Below are positions 29,201 to 38,095 of a stretch of DNA of 64,000 nucleotides, piece after piece. This stretch comes from Angiostrongylus vasorum (Eukaryota > Nematoda > Chromadorea > Rhabditida > Metastrongylidae): positions 558,001 to 622,000 of the forward strand of contig JADANN010000402.1 of the NCBI GenBank assembly GCA_018806985.1. The letters run 5' to 3'. The translations under genes were made by a program, and so were the position numbers. Numbering within the stretch: the stretch's first letter is position 1; each line of letters starts with the position of its first letter. The notes beneath the pieces are model-generated. The model did no database searches, was not told the origin of the DNA, and saw nothing but the letters and a program-made list of their open reading frames with translations.

Positions 29201-31052
29201 AAGCTTGGTGAACTTGTGGAACAGGGATCGATCCAATGTGTACTGCAGGGCCCTCCGACCCCTGCGCTTCCCTCGCCCTTGAGTGACGGGACCTATGCGA
29301 TATGTGAGGACAGGCACTTTGTCGTAAGCGTACTTCTAGGGAAATACACAGGATCGGAAACGCACTTGGCTAAAACCGTCCTGCTCAACTTATATCTGCT
29401 GTATCGTTCTGCTCACATTGCATCCACTTGCGTTGTGATACTGCCGATTTTGGTATCATTTCTTAGAGCGAGTTGATGTCACACAAGCTGTAGAATAGGT
29501 GGGAATCTTTGCGGGTTGCTCGGAAATCCACTGCGTCATCCTCGTCCGTTCTAACCCTTTTAATCACCGGAATACTCAAGTGGGTGTCAACAAGGTCTCT
29601 ATCCTTCTCAATTGAGTCGCTGAGCTTATCTTGTGAACAGTTTCATTTCTGGCATGGAACCTCTTCTTTGGCAAGAAGATAGCTCAGGTACCTGATTGTT
29701 TTTTCTTTGTTTGCTTACTGCATTATCTACACTGGTCCTTTGAATAAAAATGTCGAACTCGTAGTTACGTTGGCGTTTTTTAAGGAATGAGTCACCCGTT
29801 GTACAAGTTTCAATAAGCCACCAGGACAAGGACTGGGAAAGAAATATTTGAGGTGAAACTACTTACTTACTTATTTGCAGCCCACCGAAGCGAAGTTCTT
29901 TGGGTTTCAACGAATCAATTGGATTTGATGCAAATGTTCTGTGTTCAGCATTGCGAACCCGTTCAAATAAGGTAATGCTTTGTTCTCAGTACGGTTTTCC
30001 CATAGAGTTCTACCCTCAGAAATTTCTTCTAAGTACTTTTATTCTGCTTTATTACTTTGGTTCATTTTGTACAAACATATTTTTAGGAACCGGTTCTTAT
30101 GAAGATAAGTTCAAAAACGGTGTGTCAACCGTTATTGTTCAATTCCTCTGATGAGGAGAACGACTTCGGCTTGCTCGACGCCGACTCTTCTGTCCAACAC
30201 CCTGTTCTGGATTCTATGTAATGTTGCTGAAGCGTTCCTTTCAGAACGTGGAAATCAGTACAAAATCAAACTAATACTTCCCTTACTTTTAGATCTAATC
30301 CTGAGGTACCAAAATCAATGCGAGAACGTGTTCTTAAAAGTTCGTTTTCGGTAGTTTTGTGACATTTAAATGCGTCAATGAACTTTACCTAACTTTAGGT
30401 TCGGAAAACAGTCGATCCACTGGTCTAGGCGGAGCTCAAGGACCTGCTGACATGGCACTGGCTGATCTAGAGCTCAGGTTCGACGTTTTATTTGTACAAT
30501 TTATTCACTTTTCTTTTAGTTCAAAGCTCGTAGTTTTCCAGAATTTTGGGTACGCTCCAGTACTTACCAATTGTAATACCGTACAATACATAATACTTAA
30601 CATTACTTAGATATACTTTATTTGGCTTCCGCTTAGGTTTAGACTTAGGCTTAGTCTTAGGCCCTAGCCTAAGCGCCAATATTATAAGGTAGACTTCACT
30701 TTGCTTTTTAAAAACAGCACTTGTATTCGCATAAGCTGACCATAATATACTTTGGTCCTCTCAAGATCTGCTCGACACCCCAACATTTCCAATGAAAAGA
30801 TCATTCATTTGAATTAAATTTGAGATTTGCTTTAATGCTACTGAACAAACTTAGGTAGTTGAATTCGCTTCGATCCCTATTAGAAGTACTCTAATGTTCT
30901 TCTTAAGACGATGTCTTTCGAGAGAAGCTCCTAAAAAGAACTCTCACTCTGTATTGAAACGAAAGAACAACCCGAATGATGCGAAGAATCAACGACTATC
31001 TCAGTTCTTCCCAAAGAAGAGTAAGGACATTGATGTAATAAATCTGGATTAA
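26207..31052 (+). CDS. TRAIP: TRAIP-type RING-H2 E3 ubiquitin ligase (10 exons)
   Basis: TRAIP ubiquitylates stalled or converging replisomes and acts at DNA crosslinks and in mitosis. Exons: 26207-26323, 26388-26510, 27569-27673, 27795-27937, 28360-28674, 29881-29971, 30087-30217, 30293-30339 (donor uncertain; 30350 possible), 30399-30477, 30908-31052; about 431 residues against 469 in human. The RING is complete across exons 1-2: Cys8, Cys11, Cys25, His27, His30, Cys33, Cys44, Cys47, with CGHTFHYVC and TCPICR visible. After it comes IIQHLYFDSA, the family's post-RING segment, then long charged heptad-like coiled coil (exons 3-5). The basic tail has a PIP-like box, NQRLSQFF, near the stop. 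The start is the ATG seven codons before the first RING cysteine. Introns hold family A and B SINEs. Divergent from RIC1 with 3.1 kb between. RING and length make the identity strong; exons 8-9 are less certain. Confidence 0.88.
26637..26905 (+). repeat. Family A SINE in TRAIP intron 2
   Basis: Head GGGCGCGTAGCGCAATGGTC, but the B-box region is disrupted (GGGATCTCCCCC). The central block and tail are intact. Confidence 0.85.
27062..27120 (+). repeat. Family A SINE, 3' fragment
   Basis: Only the tail from TGCTTAATGAAATCGAAT to GGGATTGATCAAC is present. Confidence 0.75.
28040..28290 (+). repeat. Family B SINE in a TRAIP intron
   Basis: TGTTGACGGATGATTGCTGA through CACCGCAGGCATCAGC to GAAGACTGCAGTAGGCAG. 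Confidence 0.8.
29003..29275 (-). repeat. Family A SINE in a TRAIP intron, minus strand
   Basis: Tail complement AAAGCTCTCGGCGTTGTTC at 29006; central block and head follow to about 29275. Confidence 0.8.
30631..30674. repeat. Degenerate telomere-like (TTAGGC) tract with inverted end
   Basis: Reads CTTAGG, TTTAGA, CTTAGG, CTTAGT, CTTAGG in series, then turns over into CCCTAGCCTAAGC. The nematode telomere unit is TTAGGC. It lies inside TRAIP between exons 9 and 10. Confidence 0.5.
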
Positions 31053-31505
31053 GTACAATTGCTGTTACGAGATGTCGCTATGTATATTTCTGCATCAGTT
31101 TCTCTTTACATTAGTCTGTCTTATTTTCTGCGGATATATTATTAAACCTGTGAAGAACTCATTCGTCAGTATTCTCTGTAGCTCAGTATTCCTCTCACAC
31201 AGATCCTCCTCTGAAATCTCTTAAACACAGATCTCTTAAAGTTCCTCGGCAATCTTTTCTATTTCGTTTTTGCCTTATGATTGCCTCGTTTTATCAGCGT
31301 TTAGCCATAGTTCATACGTCTGAAATATCTCTTTGGTCATACTGGTTTTGTATTTTTCACTTCTCTGATAAACCTTGTTCTCGACGACATTTTCACTTTC
31401 GGTTGAATGCCTTCGCAGGTGATCGATCGTTCAAAATAGACGAAGGTTCTGCTCAACGTGGCGTTTCGACGCTCTCTGATACTTTTTGTTTATAGTTCAC
31501 TAATT

Positions 31506-31585
31506 ATGGTTAGTGAAGTAGAATGCATGGCGCATCCTTCAGGAACTGGTCAACGCCGAGAGAGAGAGCTTCATTTTTTTTTACT
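31506..31585 (+). repeat. Family A SINE, 3' fragment
   Basis: Tail only (GGTTAGTGAAGTAGAATGC to GTCAACGCCGAGAGAG), downstream of TRAIP. Confidence 0.75.
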
Positions 31586-31667
31586 TCACTAGTTAAGTTC
31601 GATGCGAACTGTTATTAAAAATTAAATTGCCAGTAGAGTATCAATTCTAGCTATTTTATTAAAGAAT

Positions 31668-31890
31668 GAAAGGATAAAGCGTTTGGAAGTGACCTATCTC
31701 GTTTGCTGGCGCCATCCATACGACTTCATCAAGCTTTTTATGCTTGGTTGAATGCATGCTTACCTTATACAATCTTTTGCGGTGATCCTATTGATGTTTT
31801 AAATTAGCATTTTTTTATCTTCACAGTAATTCTGGTACCAAGTTGTTGACCCCGAAGGGTGGAGGTGTTGATTATCCTCGAGGTGGCGGT
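31668..31890 (-). repeat. Family A SINE, old and degraded
   Basis: Reverse-complement tail at 31670 and a recognisable GTACCAAGTTGTTGACCCCG central block near 31840. Heavily mutated. Confidence 0.55.
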
Positions 31891-31959
31891 GAAGCCAATA
31901 ACTATATCTGTCGCTGAGTACCTCAAAGCACTACTTTACCTTACCAGGTTACTATGTGC

Positions 31960-32285
31960 CAGCTCAGTTTTAGGTGAGAGATACAACAATAGTAGTGTTT
32001 CAGGAGCACACTGCTGGCTGGCTCGATTCCACTCTGAGCCCACTAAGCCTCCCATCGCTCCGGAGTCCTGGAACTTGTACCAAACTCTTCAGGGATGAGC
32101 TCGCTGCTCTCCTATCCACGTGGAAGAGCTCTAGTAAGAGTATCCCAAAACTTCATGGGAAATCGGTTTGACAAGCATGCGACGTCGTTCATGTAAGTGA
32201 CAAAGATGTTCACTAAAGGCAACGTCCATGCAAACGTTTGAAGACCTTAGTGGCTTACGCTGGGATCCGCATCTTAGATGCGAGC
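31960..32285 (+). repeat. Family D-like SINE, diverged
   Basis: GGCTCGATTCC and a central block CCACTAAGCCTCCCATCGC are clear; the tail is poorly matched apart from GCTGGGATCCGCA near 32270. Confidence 0.5.
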
Positions 32286-32384
32286 ACGGGTTATATAAAA
32301 TAAATGAACGGAGTAGTAATCCAGTTTTGTTGTTGGTGGTGTTTGGCAATCGTCTTTTTTTGAGTAATAACATTGAAGCTGACG

Positions 32385-32655
32385 AAGCCGTCGGCGTTGA
32401 TAGGTCCCTGGGGGATGCGCCAAGCATTAGACTTCACTAAACATCGTTAGAGGTAATTGGATGCATATGTGGCCCTTACGTTGACTCGCGGTGGCCTTCC
32501 TATGTATGGAGCCGGGGCTGCTATCCTCCCAGATAAGTCTGGTACCTATTTTCCAACCCCGGAGCGATGGAAGGCATGGTGAGCCTAGCGCGCTGGGGTA
32601 GATCCCATATCCATTGCAGGGCACCTCCGACCACTGCGCTACACGCGCCCTTTTA
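32385..32655 (-). repeat. Family A SINE, minus strand
   Basis: Complete from tail complement (GTCGGCGTTGATAGGTCCCT) to head complement ending ACACGCGCCC. Confidence 0.85.
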
Positions 32656-32800
32656 TAGCCACATCGTTTAAATAAAATTGGCACAACTCGTTAGTGTGAC
32701 ATTCAACTGCGTTTTGTTCTACTGCAATACGCTGTGCATAAAGCGCTTATCAAACGAGCTTAAAGAAGTAAACTGTGGTAGTAATTAACTTCTTATTTGC

Positions 32801-32990
32801 TGCCTACTGGATTTCTCCCCGCCATGGTATTATGTGGAATACAACCACGGTGATGCTGGGATGTTTGCAAAACTTTGGACCGCTGGTGTCTGCGATAAGT
32901 AACGAACGTGTTATTACCCTTTACGGGGGCTAACGCGTTCACCACCACGCCATGCGTGGCCTTCGTTCCGTTCGTCTATCAATCTGTCGT
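32801..32990 (-). repeat. Family B SINE, minus strand
   Basis: Complement of the 3' end (CTGCCTACTGG) through ACGCGTTCACCACCACGCCA. Confidence 0.75.
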
Positions 32991-33824
32991 AATGGTTATG
33001 GTAGTAGTCCTTAAATATTTCTATGACTTGGAAAGTAGGCAAGTGTTCAGATTTTTCAAAAAGAAGAGAATGTTTTGCTGAGGTTCTGCCGAAGACGTGT
33101 ACATCCGTGTTTCTTCCTATTATTTTTGTACTGATTGTCATTGTAACATTTCCGCTGACCTGCATCCTTGTAGGAACATCCTATTGTTCGACTACTTCGT
33201 TACTGGTAGGTCGCCGACTTTAGATTGATGGGTGTCATTTCACCAACATTGACTATAAAGCGGTCAAGAAGGTGTTCGACGTTTCTGTTCGGAAGCAGAG
33301 CTACGAGTGAACCGGTGCCACTTTACCGCCATCATGTGGGCAACTGGCGAATAGTTGGGGGACTTGGAAGGGCTTTTGCACTGGCTTTCGAGGTGTTAGG
33401 GAAAGAAGATCCAGCTGAATCCGGAGGGGAGATAGCCAAACAGACGTTGTTCTTGAGAGCGCACGGTTCTTAGTGATTGATGAAGACAGACCATTCGACC
33501 ATTCATGTTTCTTGGAAATGGCTCCAGTGAACGTGGATGGGAATGGTCTCGTCTTGCAATACACTGACTTTTCGACAATGCCCTTAAAAGTTTTTAAGTA
33601 ATCAATCCCATAACTCAGACCTCTTTGTTTGTTCAATGATTTTCTACTAGAGTCCTCACTAGCCTTCTTTTCACTATGGTCTTTCTATCTTCGTCGTGTC
33701 TTAGCACTTTGTGCTTTTGTTTTCGTTAGGCAGTGAACTGGATTCCAAACAGTCCTGTTTTGGGCAGGGATTCTGGAATCTTATTCGTCTGGAAAGCAGA
33801 GGTTGTACGCCTGTATTACAAGGG

Positions 33825-34015
33825 AGTGAATTCAACCATAATGATGCTGAGAGATTTGCAAAACTCCGTAGCGCTTGTATCTGCGGTGGGGATCGAACAC
33901 GCTATTACGCTTTCCGGGGACTAACGCATTCACCACCACCCCATACGGGTCCTTTGTTTCGCCTGTCTCTCAGCTGGTTTTCTATCTACTAGTGCCATCA
34001 GCACGAATTGAATTC
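33825..34015 (-). repeat. Family B SINE just upstream of TATDN3
   Basis: CATAATGATGCTGAGAGATT through CACCACCACCCCATACGGG to GCCATCAGCAC; ends about 105 bases before the TATDN3 ATG. Confidence 0.75.
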
Positions 34016-34121
34016 ATTTAGGGCTTATTATTCTGCTTTTTAAAGACACGGTCTTCGAAAGTTTCGAGATATTGTTGAGTATGGAGTTCCTTACTCATCG
34101 TGTAAGAATTTTTGTTTGTTC

Positions 34122-36753
34122 ATGGTGGCCTACATGATTGATACGCATTGCCATCTGGTGGACGATGAATTCAAGTCGGATGTTGATGAAGTGATTGAAC
34201 GGGCGAAAATCTACCTTGTGAAGCAAGCAGTTGTGTGCCCGGAATATGTAAGTCAGTTCGACGCTGTCATGGATTTACGAAGTAGACATCCAGATTTCGT
34301 GCTCGCAGCTATTGGAATTCATCCAATTCAGGTGAGTTCAAGATTTGATGGATATAAGCTTTAATTTCGACACTAAATAGTTCATATAGATAGGAATTAT
34401 TGAAGTCTTTTTTATGTTTAACAAGCTGTTTTACTTGGACATTTACTTGTATGGCCCGTCTTCACTGGTTGTGCAGGTCCCAGCACAATTTCCATTGTTC
34501 CGGAGTTTTGCTGGTTTAGCCCCTTGTGGCTCTCTGGTGTCTCAAGGTCAGCCTAGCCAAAGTCTGCCCCAGCTCGTCACCACCACAGGCAGTCGTCGCC
34601 CTTGTGGATGAGAGGGAAGATTTACCACCATGCGACTTGTTTGGTACAAGAACGGTGGTGGATCCTCGTATTGCTTTACTCTTAGCTGGGCTTCCTGATG
34701 GAAACGCAGGACGCCTTTTAAGCTTGAGAGACCCTGCAGGAGGAAGAATCCCTCCGCTGTACATCGCAGCCCGACACCCGGCAACACTTAACAGCCACGA
34801 TGAGGCGGTAAACCATTGGGAGGTACAAGCAGTTTGTAAACCGTAATGTTAAATTACGAAACAAATGACGGCTGAGAAAGGCAGCTTGGCCCGGAATGCT
34901 TTGTCATTTGTGCAAGTTGTTCTTCCGGAGACCTGATTTAATATTACTGTACTGGATAACTTATTTAATGAGTGATGAGTATATCGTTTAGAAGAGGAAC
35001 AAATCTGTAACGTTCGATGACATAAAAGGTGTGGAAGAATTTCTTATGAAACATCGTAGCAATATTTCTTGCATTGGAGAGATTGGTTTGGATTACGCTC
35101 AACGTTATAAGATCACCGCTGATGATATTGTTGTACAGAAAGAAGTTCTAGCCAAACATATAGAATGGGCCAGGGAGCTAGATCTGCCGATGTAAGCACT
35201 GTTTCATCAAGTTGGTTTTTTACAGAAACAGAATAAAGTATATTGACCAAGCCTTTGTTATGAGGTCTTGAATATAACGCATTTTATCCACTAATGGTCG
35301 AAAATGATCTAGCCTTTAGGTTTCAAACGCACGTATTTCAACTCGACTGATTTCTACGGTTCAGAATACTTACTTACTTAGATACTTTTAAATGGCCCGT
35401 CTTCACTGTTTTTGCGGGCCTCAGCATAATTTCCACTTTTTTCGTAGTTTTGTTGGTTTAGCCATTGTGATTCTTGTCATTGTAGTTACCTAAGTCCCGA
35501 GATGAGCCCAGCCCAAGTCTGCGTCACGTCGTCACCACCACAGGAAGTCGCCGTCCTTATGGTTCACAGCGATATTTGCTATCATGCGACTAGTTCGATA
35601 CCAGAACCGTGGTGGAGCCTGATATTGGTTTAATCTTAGCTGGGCTTCCTGGTGGAAACACCGGGCTCTTTCCCAACTCGGGAGACCCTGTTGGAGGGAA
35701 GAATCCCCCTAGCTGTACATCGCAACCCGACACCTAGGAATACCTCCCACCCACGATGAGGCGGTAAACCGTTGGGATTGGTTGAGGATAGAAACAGTTA
35801 AAATCTTCAAGAACTTGCTATGAAGGCACGTTTTTTTTTCCACTATGAAAGAATTACACTCTTCTGATGTCCACAAATCGTTTCTTTTTTGTTCGCTTTT
35901 ATCATCCAGACTTGTATCTTTAGTGGAGAAACGGCAAAACAATCGGATTTTGGCCTCGTCGATTACGTGGTTGATATTGACGACTGCTGCATTTGTGTTT
36001 TAAAATTTTAAAAGTCCTTAAATCATGTAGTATTATAGTTATGGAAAACCACCGCTGTCAGTGTTCAGACTAAGAATATTAAGAGTTCCGGGCTACGATG
36101 CTCAGTGTCATTCATTTTTGATTGTCTGAAAACTTTCTTTTTTCTGTACGCATGTTTAGGCCTTCATAACTTGATACCTCTTGACCGCTTCAGGACCGTT
36201 CATTCTCGCGCTGCCGCTATGGATACTATTGAGTTCCTCAAGCGGAATAATGCAAGTCGAGTAGTACTTCATGCCTTCAATGGTTCAAAAGAGGAAGCCC
36301 TTTGTGGTTTACAAGCTGGATTCTTCTTCTCCATTCCTCCATCGTTTAGTAATGGTAACCATGTGCGTTTTAATACGTCATCGAATTTCAGTAGAAGTAT
36401 ATATCATACCTTGTATAACGAAAATTACAAATGGCTAAAAGTATGGTGATTTCTCATGGTACCCTGAACTTGAAGAAAAACTTTCAAAGAATGGATTTAC
36501 GAGCCACTTACGATGTGTATGTATTCTAAATCACATTCAGAAGCGTTTTCTGGTCAACGTCGTTCCTTTGAATCAGTTATTGTTAGAAACAGACTCACCA
36601 GTTTTGGGCCTAGTCAAAGGTGAAAGGAATGAACCTGCTTACCTCAGATTTTCTGCAGAATTCATTGCCGATGTAAAAAAGTTGTCTTTTGACGAAATAG
36701 TATCGGCAACAACTAGCAACGCTGAGAGACTACTGAATGTGAAAGGTACATGA
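34122..36753 (+). CDS. TATDN3: TATDN3, TatD-family metal-dependent hydrolase (4 exons)
   Basis: A TatD-related TIM-barrel metallohydrolase, presumed nuclease or phosphoesterase; the physiological substrate of TATDN3 is poorly known. Exons 34122-34331, 34992-35191, 36194-36362 and 36541-36753 join in phase to 263 residues, close to human TATDN3 (about 274). Metal-site residues are all present: HxH in DTHCHL near the N-terminus, the glutamate in GEIGLDY, histidines in TVHSR and LHAFNG, and the aspartate in LLETDSPVLG. Two in-frame ATGs (34122 and 34134) lie close together; the upstream one is used here. Introns 1 and 2 each contain a family C repeat. Part of the last exon with its 3' flank is duplicated at 36829-36941. 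The gene converges on the minus-strand transporter. Confidence 0.93.
34430..34830 (+). repeat. Family C repeat in TATDN3 intron 1
   Basis: Full length, GTATGGCCCGTCTTCACTGG to GGTAAACCATTGGGAGGT. Confidence 0.85.
35375..35785 (+). repeat. Family C repeat in TATDN3 intron 2
   Basis: Full length with a small insertion near 35470; ends CGGTAAACCGTTGGGA. Same orientation as the intron 1 copy. Confidence 0.8.
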
Positions 36754-36941
36754 ATGGACGTAAGAATAAATCTAATCAACAATCTACTTTTTTACTGAAA
36801 AAGATCTCAATGGTCTCTGAATTTGCAGGTAAAAAATTTGTTTTTTGACGAAATTGTATCGGCAACAACTAGCAACGCTGAGAGACTACTGAATGTGAAA
36901 GGTACATGAATGGACGTAAGAATAAATCTAATCAACAATCT
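36673..36941. repeat. Tandem direct repeat of 113 bp around the TATDN3 stop
   Basis: Copies 36673-36785 and 36829-36941 are separated by 43 bases and differ at three positions. Confidence 0.9.
36829..36941 (+). pseudogene. Tandem duplicate of the TATDN3 last-exon end and 3' flank
   Basis: 113 bases repeat 36673-36785 with only three differences, offset by 156 bases. The copy covers the codons from the VKK region to the stop plus about 32 bases downstream. It is preceded by TTTGCAG, a usable acceptor that is absent at the same spot of the original. If spliced it would supply an alternative C-terminal exon that still ends at the same TGA, but nothing shows it is used. Confidence 0.85.
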
Positions 36942-38095
36942 GTCTCAACGGCAAGCTTTGGTGAATCAGATCAGCACCACACAAATTCATTCCTACTCAA
37001 CAAATGAGGAATTCGAGACCGGTTTTGGTAAAAGAGATAAGGTACAATGAAGAATGAAAGTTAACAGAAGTGAACAGGCCATGAAACATCCCATGATCAT
37101 GAAGAGCATGTCATATCCGAATAGTGGCAGAGCGAATTGCGACAGTAAAGCAGCCAGTACGCCGGCAACCGGCTAGAATTTAGAAACGAGGTATTAACGT
37201 GGTGTACTTTGCTTGTTACTTCAGCCTTAGTTTACATAACTTTTATTTTCACATCAAAAAATTTCATTTAGAATGGATCCACATATGACCACACGTCTCC
37301 CACATATAACTGATCTCGAATCGGTTAGTCGCATAGGTACATGACTCGTCTATGGCTGACAGATCAGGATTTGACAGTTGTTCATATGGCAATAATGTAG
37401 ATAATACCTATACTGAGACTTATTGGACTCAGGGGATGTACTTTACGTCTATGCCGTACCCAAACGACTTTCGCTTTCCGGATGAGTTAATCATTTCCAT
37501 GCGAACATGCGTATTTTTGTGAATTATGTCTTATATATAGACTAGACCGAAGCTTGAAGAGATGTGACTGGAATGTATGAAAGAGGCGGTGTGGGCTTTT
37601 TTTCAATAAATGAATCTATCATGGACTCGGGGAGAGTTTCAAAAGGTTTACTACGGTGAACGTTGTCCCATGTGACAAAAGCCTGACGACGTATCCTCTA
37701 GCTTAATCACGATAGGATTAACGCAGGTGAATGAAGATTTGTTGGTGTCCCCTTGTAAACTTCGAAGTTGAATGCTTTGCGTGCACATTACCATAAATGT
37801 GTATGGCTGAGGTTAATTCGGATGAATCCTACCCCTTATATGGTTACAATCTATGATTACAAGCTGAGAACGCAGTGGCGCGGCTATCTCCAGGACTTCT
37901 GGGAAGCTTGCGCAAGCCAGCAAACTGGCAGTTAGATCTAGTTTATGGTTGCTACTTTGCAAAGACTTTTTGATATGGAACCCCCTGGCATTGATTTAGT
38001 TTGAGCTGTATTTCCGCGTGTGCTATTACATCATCATCTATAATTCCCAGAATATTTTCTCTGTAATGTTGAATGTCGAGAATATCAATCCTTAC
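36942..38095. other. Between TATDN3 and the transporter
   Basis: Should hold the transporter's missing C-terminal exon on the minus strand, yet no hydrophobic helix in a usable frame was found. No repeat family is recognised. Confidence 0.4.

Noticed and set aside
33225..33473. 82-codon open frame in a GC-richer patch, with an antisense frame over it
   Set aside because: It resembles coding sequence in composition but matches no family I know and has no splice context; possibly an old retroelement or gene fragment.
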